The notes under the pieces: generated by a model
Told to the model about the DNA's origin: nothing
What the model saw: the letters and a program-made list of their open reading frames with translations, nothing else
The model's database searches: none
In this document: positions 7,187-14,641 of the stretch, piece after piece
How the letters are laid out: every line of letters starts with the position of its first letter
How positions within the stretch are numbered: the stretch's first letter is position 1
Position numbers and translations under genes: made by a program
Assembly: GCA_964530115.1 (NCBI GenBank)
Contig: CAZGYD010000151.1
Span: 1-25,358, forward strand
Origin: Fen-999 sp964530115
GTDB lineage: Bacteria > Pseudomonadota > Gammaproteobacteria > Burkholderiales > Rhodocyclaceae
Direction: 5' to 3'
Length of the DNA: 25,358 bases

Positions 7187-8089
7187 TCAACCCTCAGCCA
7201 GTTCGCGGAAGACGGCGAGCGCCTCGGGCAAATGCCCGTATTCGAAGTCCCAACAGCTTGCAGCGTCCATCAGGCGTGCGGTGTAGCTAAAGCCGAGCGC
7301 GCCCAGCAGGCTGTAGTTGAAGGCGTGGCTCGCCAGGTGCAGGAAGGCCGCCGACTTGGGGTGCGGCGTGAGCCGGGCGGGGACGTCCCGTTTCCAGCGT
7401 GGGAAGACGATCCAGGCCGGCTGCGCCGGCTCGCCGGTGCGGGCGACGCTGTCGGGCGTGGGTTTCAGGTGTGAGACCGTGCCCTTGTGCGTGTCGCGTG
7501 CCACATCGCCGAACACGGCGAGCGGTGCGTGGGCGCGGATGACGTCGATGGAGGCGTTCTTCAGGCTCACCGGCCGCGCGAGCCCATAGAGGAGCCCGTC
7601 GCGCCGGTCGATCAGGGTGAGTTCGTCCGAGAGCAGGCGCCAGCCGTCGAGCATGAGGGCGGCGGTGAGGGTGCTTTTTCCCGCGCCGGGGTCGCCGGGC
7701 AGGATGAGCGCCCGCCCCGCCCGTTCCAGTACCGCGGCGTGCAGCATGAGGTAGTGGTGGGCATGGCCGGCGATGCACCAGTTCATGCCCCATTCCAGCA
7801 TGGCGTAGGCTTGGTCGGCGGGCAGGGGTTTGAAGGGCGTCACGGCCTCCAGCCAGAACTGCGCCTGCGGCTTGAACCAGCGGCGCGGCCCCGGCACCCG
7901 GTCGACGCGCACGTGGAAGTCGGCGAAGGGGCCCTCGGCCAAGGGGAAATCGGGGTAGAGGCGGTGCAGGTTGACCGCCACCTGCGGCAGGCGGCTTTGG
8001 ATGCGGAAGACGAAGGGGCCGGTGGCCAGGGCGAGCCCCTCGCGCAGCCAACTGCTTGCCTCGGCCGGGGTCAGGTCGCCCAGGCGCAT
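7187..8089 (-). CDS. HprK-related kinase A
   Basis: A 300-residue ATP-dependent kinase-like protein related to the C-terminal domain of HPr kinase/phosphorylase. The P-loop GDPGAGKST is at residues 132-140, followed by LLSDELTLID (152-161), the acidic motif that corresponds to the HprK Walker-B region, and GLARPVSLKN. Residues 1-115 form a separate N-terminal part ending in MNWCIAGHAHHYLMLHAA, typical of the HPr-rel-A kinase family rather than of true HprK. No HPr, EIIA or PTS gene is nearby, so it is unlikely to phosphorylate HPr. HprK-like kinases in lasso-peptide clusters phosphorylate a precursor peptide, which is the closest precedent. Its ATG lies inside the end of the PqqD-like gene (19-base overlap), and the nucleotidyltransferase follows after 4 bases. 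Confidence 0.92.
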   Translation of the reverse strand: MRLGDLTPAEASSWLREGLALATGPFVFRIQSRLPQVAVNLHRLYPDFPLAEGPFADFHVRVDRVPGPRRWFKPQAQFWLEAVTPFKPLPADQAYAMLEWGMNWCIAGHAHHYLMLHAAVLERAGRALILPGDPGAGKSTLTAALMLDGWRLLSDELTLIDRRDGLLYGLARPVSLKNASIDVIRAHAPLAVFGDVARDTHKGTVSHLKPTPDSVARTGEPAQPAWIVFPRWKRDVPARLTPHPKSAAFLHLASHAFNYSLLGALGFSYTARLMDAASCWDFEYGHLPEALAVFRELAEG

Positions 8090-8388
8090 GGCTCGATCAA
8101 CTCGTGTCTGAGCAGGCCGTCGATGAGGCCACTCAGCGCAGCTTGCAGCTCAGCGTCATCGGCTGGGGCATCCAGCTGGTCGGCGAGGGCGGTGGCGATA
8201 CCGGCAGGATCCAGGGGGCCTGCCGCCATGAGGGCGTCCAGGATGGCCAGGGCCGCTTCCGACAGGCGCAGGGTCTGGCCCGTGCCGTCGTGATAGACGA
8301 CCCACTCACTGGCCGCCGGACCCTCGCGCCAGCGCTGGAAGCCGGCGCCGAGCGGGATGCGGTAGCGGGTGGGCGCTGCTTCGGTCAT
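8071..8388 (-). CDS. PqqD-like peptide chaperone of the HPr-rel-A system
   Basis: A 105-residue protein with the PqqD/RRE pattern: an N-terminal beta region (YRIPLGAGFQRWREGPAASEWVVYHDG), then TLRLSEAALAILDAL, where PqqD proteins have the hydrophobic-N/S-E-x-A-x-x-I-L motif, and a C-terminal winged-helix-like part (ALSGLIDGLLRHELIEP). PqqD-type domains bind the leader of a peptide that partner enzymes modify. The start ATG at 8388 shares the ATGA overlap with the prmC stop codon, and the stop overlaps the kinase start by 19 bases, so all three genes are likely translationally coupled. No short precursor peptide gene is evident next to it; the exported protein at 5121-5825 is the only nearby candidate substrate. 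Confidence 0.88.
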   Translation of the reverse strand: MTEAAPTRYRIPLGAGFQRWREGPAASEWVVYHDGTGQTLRLSEAALAILDALMAAGPLDPAGIATALADQLDAPADDAELQAALSGLIDGLLRHELIEPCAWAT

Positions 8389-9350
8389 GACGCGCTCGGC
8401 TCCGTCGGCCGGCGACCGCCGCTGACCCGTGGCTGGCCGGCAAGGTCCGGCAGGGTGAAGATCGCCGTCAGGCCGGCCTCCTGCATCAGCCCTTGGCAGG
8501 CCTCGGCCTGGTCGTGACCGTGTTCGAGCAACAGCCAGCCGCCGGGGCGCAGATGCGCTGGGGCGCCGGCGGCGATGGCACGGATGGCATCGAGGCCGTC
8601 CGGCCCGGCCGCCAGGGCGTTGCGGGGCTCGAAGCGCAGGTCGCCACGTCCGAGGTGGGGGTCTGCTGCAGCCACGTAGGGGGGGTTGGAAACGATCATG
8701 TCGAAATTTTTTACACTGTCCGGCGGGTACCAGTCGGCCTGCCGGAAATGCACGCGCGCAAGCCCCAGGGCCGCGGCGTTGCGCCTGGCCACGGCCAGGG
8801 CGGCGGCGCTCGCGTCGACGGCCCAGACCTGGGCCTCGGGGCGCAGGCGGGCGAGGGTGAGGGCGATGACGCCGCTGCCGGCGCCGAGATCGAGGATGTG
8901 GCACGGCCGGTCCGGGGGCAGACGCTGCAGGGCGGCCTCGACCAGGGTCTCGGTCTCCGGCCGGGGGATGAGCACGTCAGGGGTGACGCTGAAGTCGATG
9001 CCGTAAAACTCGCGCCGGCCGAGGATATAGGCCACCGGTTCGCCGGCCAGGCGGCGACCGAGACAGGCTTCGAGGGCGTCGGTTTGGGCAGCGGCGAGGG
9101 TGTCGCGGCCATGCGCCACCAGCCAGGCGCGGCCGACGCCCAGGGCGTGGGCGGCCAGGAGCTGGGCCTCGAGTCGGGCCTCCCCGGGTGCGAGACCCAA
9201 GGCGGCGGTCAGGCCCCCGGCGGCATGCTTCAGCCAGCTCTCCAGCCGTGGCTGCGCAGGCGTCGCGCCCCCTGCCGGCACGCACTTGCGCGCGGTCGGG
9301 AAGTTTCCGCCCGGGGGGAGTGCCGATCGAGTTGCCCGGCCTTCGGTCAT
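8385..9350 (-). CDS. prmC: Peptide chain release factor N5-glutamine methyltransferase
   Basis: Methylates the GGQ glutamine of release factors using S-adenosylmethionine, improving termination; its substrate PrfA is encoded 10 bases upstream. The SAM motif DLGAGSG (residues 154-160), the IPRPETETLVE block (128-138) and the catalytic NPPY (222-225) are present. Two oddities: at 321 residues it is about 40 longer than usual because residues 1-38 precede the normal N-terminus with an unusual LPPGGNFPTARKCVPAGGATPAQP stretch; and residues 211-217 (DSVKNFD) are encoded by a near copy of the 19-bp repeat found at 2995 and 5936. A GTG in the extension (the Val of KCVP) could serve as a later start, but no clear ribosome site decides it. 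The stop overlaps the next gene by ATGA. Confidence 0.95.
   Translation of the reverse strand: MTEGRATRSALPPGGNFPTARKCVPAGGATPAQPRLESWLKHAAGGLTAALGLAPGEARLEAQLLAAHALGVGRAWLVAHGRDTLAAAQTDALEACLGRRLAGEPVAYILGRREFYGIDFSVTPDVLIPRPETETLVEAALQRLPPDRPCHILDLGAGSGVIALTLARLRPEAQVWAVDASAAALAVARRNAAALGLARVHFRQADWYPPDSVKNFDMIVSNPPYVAAADPHLGRGDLRFEPRNALAAGPDGLDAIRAIAAGAPAHLRPGGWLLLEHGHDQAEACQGLMQEAGLTAIFTLPDLAGQPRVSGGRRPTEPSAS
8699..8716 (-). repeat. Near copy of the 19-bp repeat inside prmC
   Basis: GTGTAAAAAATTTCGACA on the minus strand differs at 2 of 18 positions from the repeats at 2995-3013 and 5936-5954. It encodes part of SVKNFD just before FDMIVSNPPY. Confidence 0.5.
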
Positions 9351-9360
9351 GGTCTGCCCC

Positions 9361-10443
9361 TCACGTCTCGCCTGCCAGGGCGGCGAGCAGTTCGGCCTGG
9401 TGCTCTGCCTGGAGCGCGGCGATGATCTCGTCCAGCTCGCCCTGCATGACGGCGTCGAGCTTGTACAGGGTGAGGTTGATGCGGTGGTCGGTGACCCGGC
9501 CCTGCGGGAAATTGTAGGTGCGGATGCGGTCGGAGCGCTCGCCGCTGCCCACCAGCCCCTTGCGCGTGCTGGCCTCCCTGGCCCGCGCCTCGCGTTCGCG
9601 CATGTCCTTGAGCCGCGCCGCCAGCACCGCCAGGGCAGCCGCCTTGTTGCGGTGCTGCGAGCGGTCGTCCTGGCACTCGACGACGATGCCCGTGGGCAGG
9701 TGGGTGATGCGCACCGCGGAGTCGGTCTTGTTGACGTGCTGTCCGCCCGCGCCGGAAGCGCGGAAGGTGTCGATGCGCAGATCCGCGGGGTTGATGTTCA
9801 CGTCGCCGATCTCGTCGACCTCGGGCAGCACCGCGACCGTGCACGCCGAGGTGTGGATGCGCCCCTGCGCCTCGGTCTCGGGCACGCGCTGGACGCGGTG
9901 GCCGCCCGACTCGAACTTGAGTTTCGCGTAGGCGCCGCGGCCGACGATGCGCGCGATGACTTCCTTGTAGCCGCCGAGGTCCGATTCGCTCGCCGAGACC
10001 TGCTCGACCTTCCAGCCCTGACGCTCGGCGTAGCGCGAATACATGCGGTAGAGATCGCCGGCGAAGAGCGCCGATTCCTCGCCGCCCGTACCGGCGCGGA
10101 TTTCGAGAAAGAGGTTGCGCTCGTCGTCGGGGTCCTTCGGCAGCAGCGCCTTTTGCAGCTCGTCTTCGAGGCGCGCGAGTTCGGCCTCGCCAAGCGTGAT
10201 TTCTTCCTGCGCCATCGCTTTCATTTCCGGATCGGCGAGCAGCTCGCGCGCCGCCGCGATGTCGGCCTCCCTGGCCTGCCAGGCGCCGTAGAGCGCGACC
10301 ACGGGCTCGATCTCGGCATGCTCGCGGGTCAGTTTCCGGTAGTTGTCGAGGTCGCGCGTCGCCGCCTCGTCGCCGAGCAGGGCGTCGAGCTCGGCCTTGC
10401 GCCGGGCGAGCCGTTCGAGTTTGTCGCGGATGGTGGCTTTCAT
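9361..10443 (-). CDS. prfA: Peptide chain release factor 1
   Basis: Recognises UAA and UAG stop codons and triggers peptidyl-tRNA hydrolysis on the ribosome. The 360-residue length is standard. Visible are the RF1 acidic/catalytic-region entry EIRAGTGGEESALFAGDLYRMY (114-135, quoted in part by its core GTGGEE), the stop-codon-reading PxT tripeptide as PET at 188-190 within RVQRVPETEAQGRIHTSA, and SGAGGQHVN with GGQ at 233-235, whose Gln235 is the PrmC target. It sits between hemA and prmC in the classic proteobacterial order. The hemA-prfA gap is 65 bases and contains a copy of a dispersed 27-bp repeat (10466-10491), which could affect expression of the downstream genes. Confidence 0.98.
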   Translation of the reverse strand: MKATIRDKLERLARRKAELDALLGDEAATRDLDNYRKLTREHAEIEPVVALYGAWQAREADIAAARELLADPEMKAMAQEEITLGEAELARLEDELQKALLPKDPDDERNLFLEIRAGTGGEESALFAGDLYRMYSRYAERQGWKVEQVSASESDLGGYKEVIARIVGRGAYAKLKFESGGHRVQRVPETEAQGRIHTSACTVAVLPEVDEIGDVNINPADLRIDTFRASGAGGQHVNKTDSAVRITHLPTGIVVECQDDRSQHRNKAAALAVLAARLKDMREREARAREASTRKGLVGSGERSDRIRTYNFPQGRVTDHRINLTLYKLDAVMQGELDEIIAALQAEHQAELLAALAGET

Positions 10444-10465
10444 GACGGAACGTGGGGCGGACGCG

Positions 10466-10491
10466 AAACTCAGCCGTGGTCACACGCCAGC
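10466..10491. repeat. Single copy of a 27-bp repeat in the hemA-prfA gap
   Basis: The sequence starts AAACTCAGCCG and ends ACACGCCAGC, matching the two tandem units at 17015-17068 with one or two differences. It occupies much of the short space between hemA and prfA. Confidence 0.75.
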
Positions 10492-10508
10492 GGCGGAGCG
10501 CGTCGCGG

Positions 10509-11762
10509 CTAATCGTGCGGATGAAGGTGGTAGATGCGCGCAACCAGTTCGCAGACGCGGCTGCGTTCGTCGCCTTCACACTGGTTCAGCGCCTGCGTCG
10601 GACCATGCATCAATTTGTTCGTGAGACCGCGCGAGAGCGCTTCGAGCACCTGCACGGGGTCGTCGCCCCGGCGCAGCATCTTCAGCGCATGATCGACCTC
10701 GTGGCGGCGCGCCCGCTCGGCCGAATCGCGCAGCGCGCGGATGACCGGCACCACCTCGCGCGACTCGACCCATTGCAGGAAATCGTGCACCTGGGTGTCG
10801 ATGATCGCCTCGGCCTCGACGACCGCCGCCTGGCGCGCCTCCAGGCCCTGCTCGACGATCTGGCCGAGGTCGTCGAGCGTGTAGAGGAACACGTCGTCGA
10901 GCCGGCCGACCTCGACCTCGATGTCGCGTGGCACGGCGAGATCGACCATCACCATCGGCCGGTGCCGGCGCTCCTTGAGCGCCCGCTTGACCATGCCCAG
11001 GCCGATGATCGGCAGCGGGCTGGCGGTGCAGGAGACGACGATGTCGTAACCGGCGAGCCGGTCGCCGAGCTCGTCGAGGCGCATGGCGTCACCGCCGAAA
11101 CGGCCGGCGAGCGCCTCCGCCCTCTCGAGCGTCCGGTTGGCGATGGTCAGGCGCTTCGGCTTTTCGCCGGCGAAGTGCGCCGCGCACAGCTCGATCATCT
11201 CGCCGGCGCCGACGAAGAGCACGCGCTGCTCCTTCAGGTCCTCGAAGATGCGCGCGGAGAGATGCACGGAGGCCGCGGCCATCGAGACGATGTTGGCGCC
11301 GATGGCGGTCGTCGAGCGCACCTCCTTGGCCACGGCGAAGGTCCGCTGGAAGAGCTTGTTCAGCAGCGTGCCGAGCGTCCCCGCCTCCTCGGCGAGGCGG
11401 GCGGCCTGCTTCATCTGGCCGAGGATCTGCGGCTCGCCGAGAACCATCGAGTCGAGCCCGGAGGCGACGCGAAACACGTGCCGCACCGCGCTGCGGTCCG
11501 GATGCGTGTAGAGATACGGCTGGATCCGGCCCGGCGGCAGCGCATGGTATTCGGCGAGCCAGTCGGCCGCCGCCTGCGGATGCTCGGCGGCGCAATAGAG
11601 CTCCGTCCGGTTGCAGGTCGAAAGGATCGCGGCCTCGCGCACCGGCTTCGCGCGCAGCAGGTCGTTCAACGCCTGCGGCAGGCGGGCGAGATCGAACGCC
11701 ACCTGCTCGCGCACCGCGAGCGGCGCCGTATGGTGGTTGATCCCCAGGGCGAAGAGCTGCAT
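10509..11762 (-). CDS. hemA: Glutamyl-tRNA reductase
   Basis: First step of C5-pathway tetrapyrrole synthesis: NADPH-dependent reduction of glutamyl-tRNA to glutamate-1-semialdehyde. The 417 residues start with the typical FALGINHHTAPLAVRE, have the catalytic Cys50 in STCNRTE, the conserved SGLDSMVLGEPQILGQMK block, the NADPH-binding VLFVGAGEMIEL, and VMVDLAVPRDIE before the C-terminal dimerisation helices. The start ATG is followed by a normal family N-terminus, so 11762 is secure. A TATAAT box lies 31 bases upstream, giving a short leader, and hemA probably heads the transcript that runs through prfA, prmC and the PqqD/HprK/nucleotidyltransferase genes. Confidence 0.98.
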   Translation of the reverse strand: MQLFALGINHHTAPLAVREQVAFDLARLPQALNDLLRAKPVREAAILSTCNRTELYCAAEHPQAAADWLAEYHALPPGRIQPYLYTHPDRSAVRHVFRVASGLDSMVLGEPQILGQMKQAARLAEEAGTLGTLLNKLFQRTFAVAKEVRSTTAIGANIVSMAAASVHLSARIFEDLKEQRVLFVGAGEMIELCAAHFAGEKPKRLTIANRTLERAEALAGRFGGDAMRLDELGDRLAGYDIVVSCTASPLPIIGLGMVKRALKERRHRPMVMVDLAVPRDIEVEVGRLDDVFLYTLDDLGQIVEQGLEARQAAVVEAEAIIDTQVHDFLQWVESREVVPVIRALRDSAERARRHEVDHALKMLRRGDDPVQVLEALSRGLTNKLMHGPTQALNQCEGDERSRVCELVARIYHLHPHD

Positions 11763-11793
11763 GGAGTCGACGGGCGGAGTTCGACGGCCGTCG

Positions 11794-11799
11794 ATTATA
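11794..11799 (-). promoter_or_regulatory. Probable -10 box of the hemA operon
   Basis: TATAAT on the minus strand (in GACGTATAATCGACGG) lies 31 bases before the hemA ATG, a normal promoter distance. The region 17 bases upstream has only a poor -35 match (AAGGAT). Confidence 0.5.
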
Positions 11800-11849
11800 C
11801 GTCAGCCCCGCGGGCGATCCTTTCCCGTCCCCGACCGGAGCGGCACGCC

Positions 11850-12377
11850 CTACTTCGGTGGCGGAGGCGGACTGGCCGCGGGTGGCGTGGCGGGCACGGC
11901 CGGCGGCGGCGCGGCTGGAGGCGGCGGGGGCGGCGGCGTCACCGCCGGCGGCCGGTAGTAGTAGCCGGGCACCTGGTTGCCCTTGGCGTACATGCACTGC
12001 TGATAGGCGATGTCGTAACGGCGCTGGAGATCGCGTTCGTAATAGCCGTACTGGCCGGCGCCGCTGGCGCTGCCGAGGATCAGCCCGCCGCCGGCGCCGA
12101 CCGCGGCACCCTGGCGGCCGCCGATCGCCGCGCCGGCGAGCGCACCGACGGCCGTGCCGACCACGGCCGCATCGACGCTGGCCCGCTGGCTGGCTTCCGT
12201 CGTCGCGCCGACCGACTGTTCGGCCCAGAGCCGGCATTGGCGCTCCTCCTCGGCGAATACCTCGAACGGTTTGCCCGGCGCGGGCATGACGGCGACCCGC
12301 GGCGCCAGCGGCGCCGAGGCGCAGCCGGCGAGCACGGCGATGCCGCTCAAGGCGGCGGCGATGGTTCGGATTCTCAT
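11850..12377 (-). CDS. Outer-membrane-type lipoprotein with glycine zipper and proline-rich tail
   Basis: A 175-residue envelope protein of unknown function. The N-terminus MRIRTIAAALSGIAVLAGCAS is a lipoprotein signal with lipobox LAGC, so Cys19 should be lipidated. Then comes EERQCRLWAEQSVG, a glycine-zipper membrane-interacting stretch (VVGTAVGALAGAAIGGRQGAAVGAGGG in part, about residues 78-108), YGYYERDLQRRYDIAYQQCMYAKGNQVPGYYY, and a C-terminal tail of nearly pure Pro/Ala. This order matches the YMGG/glycine-zipper lipoprotein families seen widely in proteobacteria. The ATG at 12377 has GAGGAA 6 bases before it; an in-frame TTG at 12392 would overlap that site. The gene stands alone, between hemA and the signalling genes. 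Confidence 0.88.
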   Translation of the reverse strand: MRIRTIAAALSGIAVLAGCASAPLAPRVAVMPAPGKPFEVFAEEERQCRLWAEQSVGATTEASQRASVDAAVVGTAVGALAGAAIGGRQGAAVGAGGGLILGSASGAGQYGYYERDLQRRYDIAYQQCMYAKGNQVPGYYYRPPAVTPPPPPPPAAPPPAVPATPPAASPPPPPK

Positions 12378-12478
12378 GGGATTGTTCCTCAAGCGGGCGG
12401 TGGCCGGATGGTCCCATTAAAGACCATCGCCGTTCCGGCGTAGCCGGGAAAACGTAACAAAAGCTTGCAGCCGCCCGC

Positions 12479-14641
12479 TCAGGCCGCGAGCAGCCGCGCG
12501 GCGGCGTCCGCCGGCACCGGCCGGCTGAACAGGAAGCCCTGCATCTCGTCGCAGCCGAGGTCCTGCAGCGTCCGCCGCTGGAAGTCGGTCTCCACGCCCT
12601 CGGCGAGCAGCTTGAGGTCGAAGCCGTCGGCGATGCCGACGATGGCATTGACGATCGGCGAACTGCTGTTCTTCTCGTCCAGATCGCGCACGAAGGACTG
12701 GTCGAGCTTGATGCTGTTGATCGGGAAGCGGCGCAGGTAATTGAGCGAGGAATAGCCGGTGCCGAAGTCGTCGATCGAGATGCGCACGCCGCGGTCGCGG
12801 AGCATGCGCAGCTTCTCGATCACCGACGAAACGTCGTGGAGCAGGAGGTTCTCGGTGATCTCGATCTCCAGCGACTCGGCCGGCAGCCGGTGACGCTCGA
12901 CGTGCTGGGTGATGCGGTCGACCACGTCGTTGCGGTCGAACTCCTGCGGCGAGACGTTCACCGCGATGCGCAGGTCGGCGTGCCCCATCGACCGCCAGCG
13001 GGCCAGCTGTTCGCATGCCTGGGCCAGCACCGTGTCGGTGATCGCGCGGATGAGGCCGGTTTCTTCGGCGAGATCGATGAAACCGCCGGGATCGAGCAGG
13101 CCGTGCTCGGGATGGTTCCAGCGGACCAGGGCCTCCATGCCGACGATGCGCTTGCGCATGACGCTGAACTGCGGCTGGAAGTAGAGCTCGAACTCGGAGC
13201 GCTGGATCGCCAGGCGCAGATCGTTTTCCAGCGTGATCCGGGCATGGTAGCTGGCGTTCATCTCGGGGGTGAAGAAGCGGTAGCCGTTCTTGCCCGAGGC
13301 CTTGACCTTGTACATGGCGATGTCGGCGTTCTTGAGCAGCAGGTCCGCCGTGTCGCCGTCGCGCGGATAGACCGCGATGCCGACGCTGGCGGTGGCGCGA
13401 AAATCCTCGCCGGCGACGTGGAACGGCGAGCGCAACTCGTCCATGATCTTGTCGGCGACGCGCACCAGATCGTCGGCATGGCCGATATCGGGCAGCAGGA
13501 TGGTGAATTCGTCGCCGCCCTGGCGCGCCAGGGTGTCGCCGGCACGCACGCAGCGCCGCAGGGCCTGGGCGACGCTCTTCAAGAGCTCGTCGCCCTCGGC
13601 GTGGCCATAGGTGTCGTTGACCAGCTTGAAGCGGTCGAGATCGACGAACATCACGCCGACCATGCCGCCGTTGCGCCGCGCCTGGGTGATCGCGAGCTCG
13701 AGGCGGTCCTTGAACAGCCGCCGGTTCGGCAGCTGCGTGAGGTGATCGTGGAAGGCCTGGAAGCTGATCATCTCCTCGGCGATCTTGCGATCGGTGATGT
13801 CGCGGGCGACACCGTAGGTGCCCATGAACCGGCCGCCGACGCCGCCCTGGCCCGGCAGCGCATCGCCATAGATGCCGACCGCGCTCAACATGGCGACGAC
13901 GCAGCGGTGGCCAAAGCGGGTCCGCTCCTCCTTCGGTTTCAGCTTCACCTCGACGTTGGCCGTGGCCCGGCTGTCGCTGCGCCGCTCGTTGAAGTGGTAA
14001 CGGACCAGATCGCGGTCTTCGTCGAAGATCACGGTCGTGTAGTGCCGGCCGAGCATTTCCTCGCGGGTGTAGCCGAGCAGTGTCTCGAAGCGGTTGTTGA
14101 CGAAGAGGAAGCGGCCCTGGTCGTCGAGCGTGTAGATGAGATCGGGCGAGTTTTCGACGAGGAACCGGTGCAGGCGCTCGGACTGTTCGAGCCGCGCCAT
14201 CATCAGGGCGTGGCGGTGCTCGAGATGGCGGCGGTGCAGGGCGTTGTCCACGCGGTGCTTGATGTGGCTCATGTCGCCCGGCTTGCGCACGAACTCGACG
14301 GCACCGTGGCGCAGCGCCTCGATCGCCGAATCGATGCTGTCGTTGCCGCTGACCATGATCACGCTGGTCGGGATCTTGTTGCCGCTGATCCACTTGAGGA
14401 TGTCGAGGCCGGAGATGTCGGGCAGGTTGATGTCGAGCAGGGCGATGGCGATGTCGCGCCGCTCGAGGATCGACAGCGCCTCGGCGCCCGAGCCGCACTG
14501 GACGATCTCGCGGCCTTCGCCCTCGAGGAGCAGGGCCAGGCTGGCGCGCATGCGCTCCTCGTCATCGACGATGAGGATGCGGTCGCCCGGCAGCGGCGAC
14601 TCCTGCATCGGCCTGAAGTTCGACATCGCGAATGCGCTCAT
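12479..14641 (-). CDS. Response regulator with REC, PAS, GGDEF and EAL domains
   Basis: A 720-residue cytoplasmic c-di-GMP protein. The REC domain spans about residues 20-135, with the acidic pair Asp26/Asp27, phospho-acceptor Asp70 (LLDINLPD) and Lys120. A PAS domain follows at about 155-285 (ENSPDLIYTLDDQGRFLFVNNRFETLLGY). The diguanylate cyclase domain has an intact GGDEF at 375-379 and the inhibitory RxxD site at 366-369, exactly five residues before it. The phosphodiesterase domain has EAL at 503-505, and conserved DDFGTGYSSL (624-633) and EGVET. Both enzyme signatures are intact, so it may make, degrade or switch between the two, controlled by phosphorylation. Its ATG overlaps the stop of the upstream histidine kinase gene (ATGA), so that kinase is the likely phosphate donor. 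No membrane segment is seen. Confidence 0.95.
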   Translation of the reverse strand: MSAFAMSNFRPMQESPLPGDRILIVDDEERMRASLALLLEGEGREIVQCGSGAEALSILERRDIAIALLDINLPDISGLDILKWISGNKIPTSVIMVSGNDSIDSAIEALRHGAVEFVRKPGDMSHIKHRVDNALHRRHLEHRHALMMARLEQSERLHRFLVENSPDLIYTLDDQGRFLFVNNRFETLLGYTREEMLGRHYTTVIFDEDRDLVRYHFNERRSDSRATANVEVKLKPKEERTRFGHRCVVAMLSAVGIYGDALPGQGGVGGRFMGTYGVARDITDRKIAEEMISFQAFHDHLTQLPNRRLFKDRLELAITQARRNGGMVGVMFVDLDRFKLVNDTYGHAEGDELLKSVAQALRRCVRAGDTLARQGGDEFTILLPDIGHADDLVRVADKIMDELRSPFHVAGEDFRATASVGIAVYPRDGDTADLLLKNADIAMYKVKASGKNGYRFFTPEMNASYHARITLENDLRLAIQRSEFELYFQPQFSVMRKRIVGMEALVRWNHPEHGLLDPGGFIDLAEETGLIRAITDTVLAQACEQLARWRSMGHADLRIAVNVSPQEFDRNDVVDRITQHVERHRLPAESLEIEITENLLLHDVSSVIEKLRMLRDRGVRISIDDFGTGYSSLNYLRRFPINSIKLDQSFVRDLDEKNSSSPIVNAIVGIADGFDLKLLAEGVETDFQRRTLQDLGCDEMQGFLFSRPVPADAAARLLAA

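Noticed and set aside
7187..8089. True HPr kinase/phosphorylase
   Set aside because: It lacks the normal HprK N-terminal domain, and no HPr or other PTS gene is adjacent; the PqqD-like and nucleotidyltransferase partners fit the HPr-rel-A kinase family instead.
10452..12443. Long plus-strand open frame (663 codons) opposite hemA and the lipoprotein gene
   Set aside because: Antisense to hemA, whose family match is certain; the translation is Arg/His/Gly-rich with no domain.
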